Positions 53,342 through 64,000 of a stretch of DNA of 64,000 nucleotides are shown here, piece after piece. Source of the stretch: Sternotherus odoratus (Eukaryota > Chordata > Testudines > Kinosternidae). The position numbers and the translations under genes are program-made. The notes under the pieces were generated by a model. The model was not told where the DNA came from, did no database searches, and was given only the letters and a program-made list of their open reading frames with translations. Position 1 is the first letter of the stretch, and the number at the start of each line of letters is the position of its first letter. The stretch covers positions 5,099,001-5,163,000 of the forward strand of contig JAVMKO010000006.1 in assembly GCA_032164245.1 (NCBI GenBank), given 5' to 3'.

Positions 53342-55132
53342 TGTATTTAATGCAAGTTGAAATGTATCTGTGCCTAAGCGAAGTTAAACCAGTAATGGTT
53401 TGTTCAACTTAACGCCACTCATTTCATTATGTGATGATAGAGTAATTTTCCTATCTTAAATTACTTCAGTGTGTGTCAGTGCAGGGAAACACTGTCTAAG
53501 GAGTTGCCATGCAAGGATTTGTGGGTAGTTGCTGAATTATTTTCAGACACTAATGTTCTTTAGGACACCATTTAATATTAAAGAACAATGACTCTTTAGC
53601 ATTATTCAATATGATGGAGTAGTTTTAGTCTGTATTAGCATCTCACTGATAGGAATAAGACAGGTTCCTAACATGTTTGGCCACATGAGTTTAAGGTTAG
53701 AGAAACTGCTACTGTAGTTTAGTGCTGGGAATAGCTCACCAACTTAAGGTTTGGAACTTTTTAAAAGTTTGAGTTGTTTAAAAACAAACTCAGGGGAGGG
53801 TGATTGTGTCATGTTGTTGTGTTATTTAAGAGCTGTAAGTGTGTGATAAGTGACATTGTATTCTGTAGTGAGTGTGAAAATGCTTTAGTCAATCAGTAGT
53901 TAGGTGTCAAACTGGACCCTGCATGTCTAGCAGTAGCCAAAAGCACAAATTGCCAGTTGGCCAGGAACAGCTTGATTAATAATGTGCTGTTTCCTTCAGT
54001 AGCTTCTACAGTCAGAGCTTCGTGCATGCGGCGAAGCTGATGACTGACAGCTGTCAGGCTCTGTTCAGCTTCACTAGTTTTAAAACTACTGAAAGTAGAT
54101 TGTATGTGAGCAGCAACCAGCACCAAGGCCCTTCTGCTGCTGCGTTATTTGTGCTCATTGTCTCCCAGGAATCGGAGGGCTTGAGAAACTAATAAAGGGC
54201 TTGTGATTTAAATACTGGAACAAAGTGACTTCAGCACTCCACTTACTGTCTCACTTCTTTTTGTAATACTAAATTGAATATTCCTACTCTAATTCAGTTA
54301 GCTGTTTCATGCTCTCTATTGGGGTGAACAGGGTTAGTGCATTTTATTTAGAGCTCGGATTTTTAAGCCACAGCTTTACCATTCATCGGGTTTACTCACC
54401 TTTTTTTTGTCTGCTCACAGGTATAGTAGGTGTAAGTCCAATATCAAATTCCCACACTATGGGCAAAGTATTATACTATCCCCCGTTCATAATGTTGCAT
54501 TGTTACCAGGTTGTGATGCTCTACTACCACTAAGTGACTGACTGCAGCTGACTAGTCAGAAGCAAAGACTTGGATTTATGTCCTTGCAGGACTCTTCTTT
54601 GATAACATTTACCAAAAGCCTGTACAGGCAAATCTATCTTCATTCCCAAGGATGGTACTGTTAAGTGGGAGCAGATTAATACAGTTAGAAAGAGGGCTCC
54701 AAACAGGGTCGTATATTTAAATACCAGCCTTTGCCAAAGGAGAGCTCAAAAGAAGCAGCAGTAAGGCTTTGCTACAGCATAAGCTACAGCAGGAAGTAAT
54801 GAAAATGGACTGGATCTGTACCAGTTCTCACGGTATTAAAAGGAGGATCCGTCCAAAATCAGTCTTGCCTTTGACAACTAAGGCCAATAGTTCTGTACTC
54901 GTGCACTTTAGAGGAGTCACATGCTAATGTAATTCAAAGTGCATATAAATAGATCTAGGCCAGGGTCAGCCCCAGGAAACAGTTCACCTCTGCCTCTTAA
55001 ATTTAGTCCAACTGATTTTGGCTATTTTACTTTATTAGCAAAATTGGAAGAGGTCCAGATGGCAGGTCTGTCACTGTCTTCTGCTGAAGTAGTAGTGGCA
55101 GTTCAAACACATTCATGATTTACAACCAACAC
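53342..55132. other. Tail-to-tail spacer between KLHDC2 and NEMF
   Basis: This stretch lies between the KLHDC2 poly(A) signal and the NEMF stop codon and should include the NEMF 3' UTR on the minus strand. An open minus-strand stretch at 53893-54126 encodes 77 residues that I do not recognise. No repeat family is clear. Confidence 0.45.
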
Positions 55133-55210
55133 TCACTTCTTCTTCATGTTCAGGAGTTTAGGTGCAGACACTTTCACTTTACCAGGAATATTTCTTGATA
55201 AGTCAGTATC
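55133..55210 (-). CDS. NEMF: NEMF last coding exon and stop
   Basis: Minus-strand acceptor tttatag. It encodes [20 protein letters not shown] and ends NMKKK before TGA, whose complement is at 55133-55135. Confidence 0.95.
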   Translation of the reverse strand, partial: DTDLSRNIPGKVKVSAPKLLNMKKK

Positions 55211-58200
55211 CTATAAAACAAAATCAAGTAGGAAGTGTTCAACAATCATTCCTTCCCAGCCTCCCAGCTACAAAGTAATAATGCCATATCAATCAGAGAT
55301 AACTGTGTGGCACTGTCACTTTACAGCATCTCTAGGCTTGTTTCTCCAAAGAAAGTGGCCCTGTGACAGGTCAGTAACTGATGGATGAAAATTCAGTATA
55401 CTCAGACCTTCCCCTTGTTCTTAATGAATAAAGAACCATTAACACTTACTGTACCTCTCACCCATTCTGTGGAAAACAGATCCTAGCTATGCTCCACTAT
55501 CTGAACATAACTAGTTTGTTCAGTGGTATTCAATATAAATAGTTAACAAGGAATCATTACATGGGTGCATTCCTAATAGGGTTCCACCACAAGCAGATTA
55601 TTCAACATTATCAGGGATCTAGAAGTAAATAACATGACTGATCATAAAATTTGCAGAATGGTAAATGAGGACAGGTCAGTTAGTGTAATCTAGATCTCTT
55701 GGTAAATGTATTTTAATACAGCAAAATGTGAGATCATACATGTAGGAATAAATCATGCAAGCCATGGGAGACTTCTCTTTAATGCAGTCACTCAGAAGAG
55801 GATTTAGGGATCACAGACAAGCAACTGAACAGGAGCCCTAGTGTGGACTGCCAAAAAAGGGGGCAATGCAATCCTCAGATGTATTAACAAGGATAGCAAG
55901 TATGAGCAGGAAGGTGATTTTACCTCTGTACAAAGCGTTGGTCAGACACTAGAATACTGGGTACGGTTCTGATGGCCTCATTTGAAAAAGGATGTTAGAA
56001 AATACACAAGAGCCACAAAAATGATTTGTGGGCTGGAGCAAGTGCCTTACAGTGAGACATTGAGCTTGTAGTTTATGAAAAAGATTTAGAGGTGACTTGA
56101 TTACAGTGTGTATGTACCTTATGTACAGAAAATACCTGGTTCCAAAGCATTCTTGAATCTACCAGAGAAAGGCAGAAAAAGAACCAATGGCTGGAATCAG
56201 ACAAATTCGAAACACAGCACAAAATTCTAACAGTGATTAGCCACTGCAAAGGAAGCGGTGGATTCTCCAGGTCTTGCAGTCTTCAAATCAAGACTGGATG
56301 CCTTTCTGGAAGGTATACTTCATCAAATACAAGTTATTGGGCTCAAGACGGGTTGAGTAAATCTTTCTGGCATGTGATGAGGGGGTTGGGACTAGATGAT
56401 TTAATGGTCCCTTCTGGCCTTAAAAGTCTATTCATCTTCTATGCAAATAGGGAGAAACAAGGGGTGGGTGAGAACTTTTACTAGACCAACTTCTGTTGGA
56501 GAGAAAGAGAGAGAGAGAGAGAGAAAAACTATCCCAGAGCTCTTCCTCATGTCTGGGAAAGGCACTCAATGTCGCAGCTAAATACAAGATTGAAGAGATA
56601 ATTTAGCATAAGTAGTTAATAATGCAAGGATAAAACAAAGTAATAGCACCAAATCCTGCTTTCATTCTCACCGTAATACAGTTTGAACAAGTCAAGGAGA
56701 TGGCTCTTTACCTTTACACTGCGAAATAAATCTCTCTCTCTTGCGGTAGCTTCTTTGTAATGCATGAAATTATGCACCGCCATCTTGGCAGCTGTAAAAA
56801 GTACATGAACAAAAACGTTAAATGGCATGTGCCAGTTTAAAAAGCTGCTGGGTTGACAAGGATGACTATGCTGTATACAACAGTACCTTTTCCTTTCTTC
56901 TGGGTGCCTGGAGTGAGCTTCACTTTATATCTTTCAAAAGAAAATAAAGAATCACACCATTTACACAGATGTTAAATAACTAACTCTAAGTGCTGCCAAT
57001 CTGTCAAATTAAAGTTCATTACTTCTTCAGGTAAATCACTGCAACTTACTTATAGTTTGTCATGGTAGTGTAAGGTGCACATATTGGTATAGCAAAGAGG
57101 AGGATATCCTCCAAGTGAGGCTGGCCGGTCAAAGAATTTAGCAGTCTCTCTCCTTCCTAAAATAGCAAAGACAATCCTTGCTGTGAAACTAGAAAACAAC
57201 ATTTAAAGCAATAAAAATAAACCCATCTTTTACTACTGAAGAGGTTGGAATTTGGTCCTCTCCCTCACAGCCCAAGTGCAGAGAAGTCATAATTCCCATG
57301 TGTATATCATACCATAATCTGTTGTCACAGGATTACTGAAATGTAGGCAATTTATCAAGAGATGATGGGCTACTGGAGAAGTCCTAGTTAAAAAAAAATC
57401 TGATAGTTAAAATCTGAAGGTTCACGGTTACATGGATTTTAGTTTTAAATGAGGTAAAGGAGGGTTTCCAAATTTGGTTTATATTTTGGCAGACTCAATT
57501 AAGACTTGTTATTACAGAAAGAAAGTACATACGTTCCCTCTCAGATAAATCCCTTTCTTCAAATTCTCTAAGTGTGGAATACACCTACTGAAAGCTTCTG
57601 AAAAAATACATCCTTTGTACACTCCATGTAAGATGCTTTTTAAAGAGTCCAGTAAACCATTTTGTTAAGTAAACTGGAACTTTTAGTCTAAATAACTATT
57701 TTCATCACAGTTCGATTCTATGTATTGTGTCAGCCTATAGGGGATATGGGATCATCCACTATTCTGAGGTTGTGATGGAGTTAATCACATGAAGACAAAG
57801 GGAAAACTACTTACCGGGTTTGTCAAATCCTTGTTTACTTTAAGCAAGCTTTGTTGGAACTTGTGTATTTATTACCTTAATACTACGCACTAATACAGCC
57901 ATACAACTGAGAGACTAGGAAGGTCACATTTCAGTTCTCCACTAGAAAAACTAACTGATTTGAGCCTTATAATAAAGGAACATTTATACCTGGCTTGACA
58001 ATTCGCATCCTAACTGTGACTGAAAAATCCAAGTTATAATGCAGTGATGATACGGCTGAACTCATGGGGTCTGTACCAAAGTCACAATCAATAAACCTCA
58101 GCTGTCATTACGCATAGTGACTAGCACCCTTTTGGAAGGCCAAGTGCTTCACCTTTGTGACATGCCCAATCTCCTCCAAGGTAGGAATTGTAAGCCTCGC

Positions 58201-61200
58201 TGATGCTCCTCAAAATGGGTTGGTGGATAGGGCCTTGGGATCCAGGCCATTGGCCACTGAGCAAAGAGACTGTTAAAAACTTTTTCTAAGCACTTTTATT
58301 CTAGCACTTTATTAGAAGCATGCAGGTGATAAAATTTACCTCATTTTCCTGTTGATCCTGATCCTGTTCCTCCTGCACCACATATGTAAATAAAAGGAAA
58401 CGAAGACTTGTAGAACATCAGAATACTTCTCCCAGTAAGTCACATTCACAGCGAATAGAAAGCCATGTGTGGGTACAGTCTCCTCAATGCATATGGAACA
58501 CCATTTGAAGGGATAGCTACATTAAGTATGAACGACACAGCTGCATTTTTATATAGGGTTTTTTTTTTTCTATCCCCAAACTTCCCTGGCATGTGCAAAG
58601 GTGGAAGGAGACAGATTTGGGTGGAAATATTGAAATTCAAGATGCCAATCCACAAAACCCTTTGTTGTTTTTTAACTGCACAATTGATACAGTAGGACAT
58701 TAAGAGATCCTCAACACAGCTCAGCCACGTAGTGGGTGGGTCTGTGCTCCTGTGAAGGCCAAGGAGAACCCTCCTGGTTTCTTGGGTTGGTGCCTCTTAC
58801 AACTATTAAAAATTAGTCCTGACATTACATACACTGTTCTCAAAAAACACTGATCTAAGAAAAGTGACAGTCGAGTAAGCAGAGCTGCAAGCACTACATG
58901 GACTCAGTTTAACACATTTATAGTATAATAAAGTAATGATTTAACAGCCTGAGCAGCAAGATGCTGCAACGTGTGGGGAATGAAACGTGTCTACAATGTT
59001 TACCTTCTCCTCCTGCTGATCTTCCAGGGCCGTGTCCTGTAACTCATGTGTTAATACTTCTACCGGAGGGGTTTCTTCTTTACCACCTGGACCAACCTGA
59101 CGGCCACTCTTTGGTTTCTGGGCTTGTTTCTTTACTGATTCTTCTTTTATTTTTCCTTTTTTACCTTTCTTCACTTTTTCTTCTTTGCTTGACCCTGCAG
59201 ACTAGATTTCACATATGAAAATTATTTAAACCTACACTCAAGCACAGAACAAACAAAGGAAAAGTCAGAGTTATTTTGGCTTACACCCAATAGCTTCATT
59301 ATGAGTTCTCTGTCTTCTTCATCCTGGTCCTTGTACTTCTCTTTCATTTTTTTCATTTTACTCTGCGAATAAGAAAAATGGGGGTTAATAGTTTAGGTAA
59401 CAACAAAAAGGAATTTCTGCAAATATTGACGTAGAGCTCAATTCTTCACTGGCACATGGTCTCTCTCCATTCCTTTTAGTTTAAGCGCTGTATTAACCTA
59501 ACAGATGTCATTTATATTCAGAGAAATATGAAATGCCGAACGTTAGTCACTCAACAATTGCTATTAAACGCAGACAACTATTCAACTGAGTCTAAATTTG
59601 TCAGATGTCTGGAAATGTTTGAATATGCAAATTGGAATATTGGGTAAATGCAAAAAAAATTAAACATACGAAATGTGTCTTTAAGAGGGCCCTTTTCACT
59701 GGGTAAATCTAATTCTCAGCTTCATCCATTCTACCTTCTGTCCTCGTTTCATGGGCTGCAGGGCTGACATGCTCTTGTTTGAAACAGGAGAAGCCGGGAG
59801 CTGCATGTCGGTCTCTCTTTCCTCTCCTTCAGGTAGTTCTAAATCCTCTATATCATGTTGCAGCTTCTTTTTCTTCATTTCCCTAAGAGAAAAAGAATAA
59901 TTGGTATATGCCCTCCTACAAAGTTCTGTGGCCTGAAATGACAATGATGTTACGTTAACATGTATCCTTTGGGAAGCAAGGGGCTCTCTCTATAAGTTCA
60001 GTCAATGGACCAATTAAGAACAAGACCATGGGAAAATAAATCACCTCAATAATAAAAAATTCTAAATTTAAACACAGAAGCCAATGACTAAGTGATTCAA
60101 CACTACATGAGAAACTGCTTACTTGCCACTACTGGTCCTGGAAGATATACATTGGGATACAAGGCTACTTCTGGGTCTGTGTTCCCAGAGACGGCCAAGG
60201 AAGGAACTCGCCAAGCTCTAAGCTCTTGGTTTCCCCTCCCCTCGGACACAGAACACAGGCAGCCCTGCTGCTTCAGTCAGTGTCTTCATTCTTATCAGAA
60301 TAAGTAACGTATTGTCCAAACCCCAGAATTCTTCTTTCTGAGGGGAGGCCCATACTTCTCCAGAGACCAGCAGCCACAAAGCCACTTAATCGTACCTTTT
60401 GGAGAAGAGGAAGTAAATAGCTTCCGGTTCCCTCTGTCCTGAGCCAGGTTATTTGCATGAAGGTTTGATTAGCAAAGCCATGCCAACCTGTGGGCATCAG
60501 TGCTAGTGACAGTAGAACGCAAGCGCCTACTGTCCCACTCTCTTCACAACCTCACCATTCAGTTAGCAGAAATTGCCTCTCTTCGCAGTAAAGACAGACT
60601 CAATGAGCATTTCTGCCTGCTTCAGCTCAATCCAATACTGGCCCATGGACTGGCTCTTCCCAAGGCAATTTGCAAGCACTGCACATTGAAAAACCTGCTC
60701 TCAAAGGTATCCTTGTGTCTCAGAGAAAGGGATGTCAGACCAGGCCTGAATAGCTGTAGTAGCCTTCACCAGCAAGCTCTTAAGGGGAATGTGGGAAGAA
60801 TCATTGGGGACTTCATGCTGAAATACTTTCTACCTCCTGTCTTTGATATAACCATGCCAGAATGAAAACAGTCAAAAGCCAGTCCAGAATGGGGTGGAAG
60901 GACCTAGTTTTGATACATGGGACTGTCAACCCAAACAAACAATCCAAGTGAAACACACACTTGGGTGATTAATATTTCTTGATGTCTGCTCAGATCAATT
61001 ATCTAATGTATTACTCCTACACAATGAGTTTGGGTAGAATGAAGACTCAGATGATCAATTGCCAGAACAGGGACCAAGTTGGCTGCATGCTGGGAATCAA
61101 GCAGTAACTCCCTCCAACACAGGCCTCAGCTGGTGCTTTGGAGCAGGCAATGCCTTACTCAAAAAGAGGTAACAAAGTCCTGTGGCACCTTAAAGACTAA

Positions 61201-63068
61201 CTATAAAGTTTTGAAGCATAAGCTTTCGTGGGCTAATACCCACTTCGTCGGATGCAAGCAGTCTATTAGCCCACGAAAGCTTATGCTTCAAAACTTTATA
61301 GTTAGTCTTTAAGGTGCCACAGGACTCTGTTACCTCTGCTATTCCAGACTAACACGGCTACCTCTCTGATTCTTTACTCAAAAAGAAGTCATCTGAGCAA
61401 GACAGTAAAAGGAATCAAAGTCTTGACACATGCCAGTGACATCGATAGGTCAAGATCCTGAACACATCAACCATTTCAAGGAACATTCAGGACACCAAGC
61501 TGAAATTCTCCTCCATGCCAACTTCATGTCAGACTTATAGGAAACACTGGAGGAAGCCAGAAGAGTTGGCTGTTGCTCTCTCAATGATCCAGGTGCTTGT
61601 GCTGATTCCCAAAGCAGAGGTAGCCGCACTCTGCTCTGGGACCCAGAATATCATAATCATGCCTGTCCAGGAAGGACATGGTAAAGCAATATTTGGGGCA
61701 ATCCATTGGACTATTTGACTGATTTTCCACATCTTTAAAGCACGAAAGGGGAAGAGGACGAGATGCAGGCAAAAAACCAAAAAGCGCTCATTTTCACCAG
61801 CACGAAGGCCAAGAACAAAGAGATCCGAAGCACTCCGAGACCAACAGCTCCGACTGCATCAAAGTTGTGATAACACAGATGGAGAGGATCACCAGCAGAA
61901 CCAGTCCGTTATTTATTTGTAAAGAAATGAATGAAGAGGCACTGAGAGGCTGGCACACCAAAGTCATTCTGTTGGATGAGTATTTGGCTGAAGACCTAAA
62001 GCAGGGGTGGCCAACCTGAGCTGGAGAGAGCCAGAATTTACCAATGTATATTGCCAAAGAGCAAGGGTAATACATCAGCAGTCTCCCATAAGCTCCCCCC
62101 GGCAGCCCTGCCTCCCCACACCTCCCGATCCACTGTTTTGTGCCGTGCAGGAGGCTCAGATGGGGAGAGGAAGGAGCGAGGACACAGCAGACTCAGGGGA
62201 GGGGGCAGGACCTGTGGCAGAGCCAGAGGTTGAACCATGAGCACCCCCGGCACACTGGAAAGTTGGTGCTGGTAGCTCCAGCCCCGGAGCTGGTGCTTAT
62301 ACAAGGAGCCGCAGATTAACTTCTTAAGAGCTGCATGTGGAACCAGAGTGAAAGGGAGGATGCTAAGAAGAAGATATGATCAACATGGGTCAGGCAGCCA
62401 CCTAGCTGGACACTGGGAAGCTCTTTAAGCAACCACATCCAGAAAGGAAATGGGTGCCCCTTTGGCTCCAACTCCTATGTCCACCTCAAAGGCTGGCAAG
62501 AGAGGCCACTGGGCTTAGAACGGAGTTTGTTCGCACACAGAAGCATGGGACCGTCACCACTGCATCTTCGGGGGAAATAGTATTCTGTGGCATAGAAACC
62601 TGAGCTAGATTGCAAGCCCTTCCAAATGTCATTTCCACAATGCAGACGCTGTCCTTTATATTCGGAACGAGACCTTTGAAATAGCAACCCAGTATCCCAT
62701 CCAAAAAATCAAATTCTTCCAGCTAATAAAACCCAGCTCCTTTGTGTTCACAGTGCCTGTTATTGGCAAGAAACACACTGTAAGTGACTTCCTCAAAAGA
62801 GGTTAACTCCTCCTTAAGAAATGAGGACTTTCATACATGGAGATATTTAGATCTTTCCTTTCCTAAAATGAAGACATTCTTACCTTCTCTCCTTGGCTGA
62901 CAAGTGTCTTCGCCCCTGCGACTTACTGTCACTCTAAAAAAGTGAAATAAAATGATATTTATTGTTTCCACTCATAGAAATCACATGCTGTGCTACTTGT
63001 CTGAAGACCTTATCATGGAGCTTACCAGGTTAGATGCGTCCTCTTTTGTAACCATTTTCTGATGGGAT
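55133..63068 (-). CDS. NEMF: NEMF, nuclear export mediator factor / ribosome quality control factor (3' ten coding exons)
   Basis: Exons in transcript order are 63068-63026, 62933-62884, 59882-59735, 59362-59285, 59201-59004, 58372-58340, 57156-57050, 56930-56887, 56791-56712 and 55210-55133, giving about 285 C-terminal residues of a roughly 1,076-residue protein. The part seen is a charged, lysine-rich linker ([41 protein letters not shown]) followed by the conserved NFACT-C/DUF3441 block ([20 protein letters not shown], then [13 protein letters not shown]) and a basic tail. Family knowledge: NEMF binds 60S subunits that carry peptidyl-tRNA, recruits the Listerin ligase and adds C-terminal tails to stalled chains. 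The next upstream exon was not found before the right edge. Its tail-to-tail position with KLHDC2 matches mammals. Confidence 0.95.
55560..56430 (+). mobile_element. CR1 LINE fragment in NEMF intron, antisense to NEMF
   Basis: Phrases include tgatcataaaatttgcagaatgg, gatgtattaacaaggatagcaag and agagccacaaaaatgatttgtgggctggagca. It ends gggactagatgatttaatggtcccttctggcctt, a CR1 tail. Confidence 0.8.
56712..56791 (-). CDS. NEMF: NEMF coding exon
   Basis: Minus-strand acceptor tttacag and donor gtaaag. It encodes [18 protein letters not shown]. Confidence 0.95.
56887..56930 (-). CDS. NEMF: NEMF coding exon (NFACT-C)
   Basis: Minus-strand acceptor tgaaag and donor gtactg. This 44-nt exon encodes [14 protein letters not shown]. 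Confidence 0.94.
57050..57156 (-). CDS. NEMF: NEMF coding exon (NFACT-C)
   Basis: Minus-strand acceptor attttag and donor gtaagt. It encodes [20 protein letters not shown], the core of DUF3441. Confidence 0.95.
57157..58339. other. NEMF intron
   Basis: Ordinary intron. A weak C/D-box-like structure on the plus strand is noted at 58030-58110. Confidence 0.45.
58340..58372 (-). CDS. NEMF: NEMF 33-nt micro-exon
   Basis: Minus-strand acceptor ggtgcag and donor gtaaat. It encodes [11 protein letters not shown], matching the EEQDLDQQGNEE stretch of mammalian NEMF. Confidence 0.9.
58373..59003. other. NEMF intron, no clear element
   Basis: Ordinary intron; overlapping short open frames on both strands near 58450-58700 are not supported as genes. 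Confidence 0.45.
59004..59201 (-). CDS. NEMF: NEMF coding exon
   Basis: Minus-strand acceptor aatctag and donor gtaaac. This 66-codon exon is lysine-rich, then acidic ([20 protein letters not shown]). Confidence 0.94.
59285..59362 (-). CDS. NEMF: NEMF coding exon
   Basis: Minus-strand acceptor tcgcag and donor gtaagc. It encodes [20 protein letters not shown], a predicted charged helix. Confidence 0.94.
59735..59882 (-). CDS. NEMF: NEMF coding exon
   Basis: Minus-strand acceptor ctcttag and donor gtagaa. It encodes [20 protein letters not shown] and ends [10 protein letters not shown]. Confidence 0.92.
61168..61373. mobile_element. Palindromic 206-bp element with 13-bp duplication
   Basis: Two inverted arms (aaagactaactataaagttttgaagcataagctttcgtggg and its complement) surround a short loop. 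One side has an extra tail ending actaacacggctacctctc. TTACTCAAAAAGA flanks it at 61155-61167 and 61374-61386. It is the same family as 10240-10443. Confidence 0.85.
62002..62340. mobile_element. hAT-type MITE, 3'-truncated
   Basis: It starts CAGGGGTGGCCAACCTGAG. Near its right end ggagccgcagattaacttcttaagagctgcatgtgg is the complement of the usual inner 5' sequence. The right inverted repeat is missing. Confidence 0.65.
62884..62933 (-). CDS. NEMF: NEMF coding exon
   Basis: Minus-strand acceptor ttttttag and donor gtaaga. This 50-nt exon encodes [16 protein letters not shown]. Confidence 0.92.
63026..63068 (-). CDS. NEMF: NEMF coding exon (most 5' found)
   Basis: Minus-strand acceptor cttcacag and donor gtaagc. 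It encodes [14 protein letters not shown], matching the QKMASKEE stretch of mammalian NEMF. Confidence 0.85.
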
Positions 63069-63474
63069 CTGTGAAGACTGAAAGGTGCAGCATGTCATTA
63101 GAGAAATAACAGTCTGATAACACAGTCCTGACACAGCAGCAGCCGCCACAACTGGGACAAACTAATTCAGAGTTGTCTATTGGGCATCCTGTCCTGGAAA
63201 GACCATTTCCTTTTCTGAACAGGTAAGTGGCATTAGCAGTATGCTACAGCTGGGGGATTATAAACAAGTGTGCTTTTGCACACCACCTCAATGTACCCTC
63301 TATATGGGTAATGAAGTGTCTTGGTTTAGCAACCAGACACATTTCACGTAGCATTGAATCCAAATCTCTTGACTTTGGATTTTCAAAGGAAACTGAGTGC
63401 CTCTGAGAGCTTCACTGAAAGCCCCAGCTTTGATTCATGAAATAAGTGATGTGGGCTTTCAGAGCTCTTCCCAG

Positions 63475-64000
63475 TTAGGTCTTTATGGCACATACACAAA
63501 TCCCACACACACAATGCGTCACATTATTTTTACAGCTGTAATACCTATGAAATAAACCCAGACTGAATGAATTCAAAACTGAAGTCCAATTTATTGGGAG
63601 GACGTGTGGCAGTTTTCCCCGACTCACCCTTAAGTGCCTCAATATCTGGGGTGAGACCAGTTCATTCTTATGCCCATTCATTTCTTGCCCTTGAAACTGC
63701 TCCATAGTGCCATTTGTGAGGACAGCGGAGTAAGCGGTAGGAAGATTCGCCACTGGCACAAACTGGTGATCACCCTCTCATTTCAGGTGGCAATAATTTT
63801 CAGTTACTACCATTTTGAATCAGAACGGAAGTGATTTTAGGCTTCCCATTTCCTAGATCCTGGTAGAACACTTGAGTGGAAGAAGGTTGGTCTCCACGAG
63901 GAGGAAAAATTGTAAAATGCCCTGTGTTTGAAGCTCCCCTAGCAGCCAATATATCTTCATTTTTTATGGAGTCCCACATGGCATTCTCATAAGCAAACTA
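63475..64000 (-). other. Unidentified coding-like sequence upstream of NEMF exons
   Basis: Two minus-strand readings in adjoining frames: from the right edge, AYENAMWDSIKNEDILAARG through PRGDQPSSTQVFYQDLGNG to a stop near 63811, then a 94-codon frame (63759-63475) with FQGQEMNGHKNEL. The phase does not fit splicing to the NEMF exon at 63068. It may be a broken retrogene or transposon gene. Confidence 0.35.

Larger units (their letters stand above)
60480..62800 (+). pseudogene. Unidentified broken coding-like sequence in NEMF intron
   Basis: Protein-like readings on the plus strand occur in sequence but in shifting frames: a 121-codon frame at 60500-60865 (contains [20 protein letters not shown]), 61515-61718 ([18 protein letters not shown]), an unframed stretch near 61870-61998 ([20 protein letters not shown]) and 62620-62800 ([15 protein letters not shown]). 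Two transposon insertions (61168-61373 and 62002-62340) sit in it. It looks like one long decayed gene or retropseudogene antisense to NEMF. I do not recognise the parent. Confidence 0.4.

Noticed and set aside
63606..63650. Minus-strand segment before ggtgagtcgg as an upstream NEMF exon
   Set aside because: The phase at that donor does not match the exon at 63068, and the residues do not match NEMF convincingly.

Overview
The window is vertebrate nuclear DNA, most likely from a reptile and probably a turtle. The basis is intron-rich kelch-domain genes, CR1 LINE fragments with typical sauropsid 3' ends, DIRS and hAT copies of types I associate with turtle genomes, MIR-like SINEs and a CpG-island promoter. 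The species call is inference.

Three host genes are present in the order known for human 14q21. KLHDC1 (+) runs from the left edge to about 30.3 kb; the window holds nine coding exons and its 5' exons lie off the left edge. KLHDC2 (+) is complete, with a CpG island at 40.86-41.75 kb, coding exons from 41,725 to 53,150 and a poly(A) signal at 53,336. NEMF (-) enters from the right; ten 3' coding exons lie between 63,068 and the stop codon at 55,133. KLHDC1 and KLHDC2 are tandem paralogues whose exons match almost one for one. KLHDC2 is the substrate receptor of a CUL2 E3 ligase for C-terminal Gly degrons, and NEMF acts in ribosome-associated quality control.

Most other sequence is transposable elements. 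Introns of KLHDC1 between 5.2 and 18.8 kb are swollen by two DIRS-type retroelements, which carry nested hAT and palindromic insertions. On the minus strand at 14.85-17.6 kb there is a decayed Polinton/adintovirus-like segment. It has an integrase remnant and a spliced small gene with an LxCxE motif and two CxxC pairs, the layout of small DNA-virus Rb-binding early proteins. This is the most unusual item in the window.

The 34.9-40.8 kb interval is a class I (gammaretrovirus-like) endogenous retrovirus. Its two 413-bp LTRs differ at only two positions, and it has a perfect tRNA-Pro primer site, but the interior is wrecked and shortened. It ends about 460 bp upstream of the first KLHDC2 splice donor. 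Other notable items are a 5S-rRNA-derived SINE with a 15-bp target duplication (24.65-24.9 kb), two about 205-bp palindromic elements with a hammerhead-like core (10.2 and 61.2 kb), a solo LTR with a CATT duplication (27.4 kb), several hAT and Tigger-like MITEs, and three stretches of broken coding-like sequence that I could not identify (29.2, 60.5-62.8 and 63.5-64 kb).
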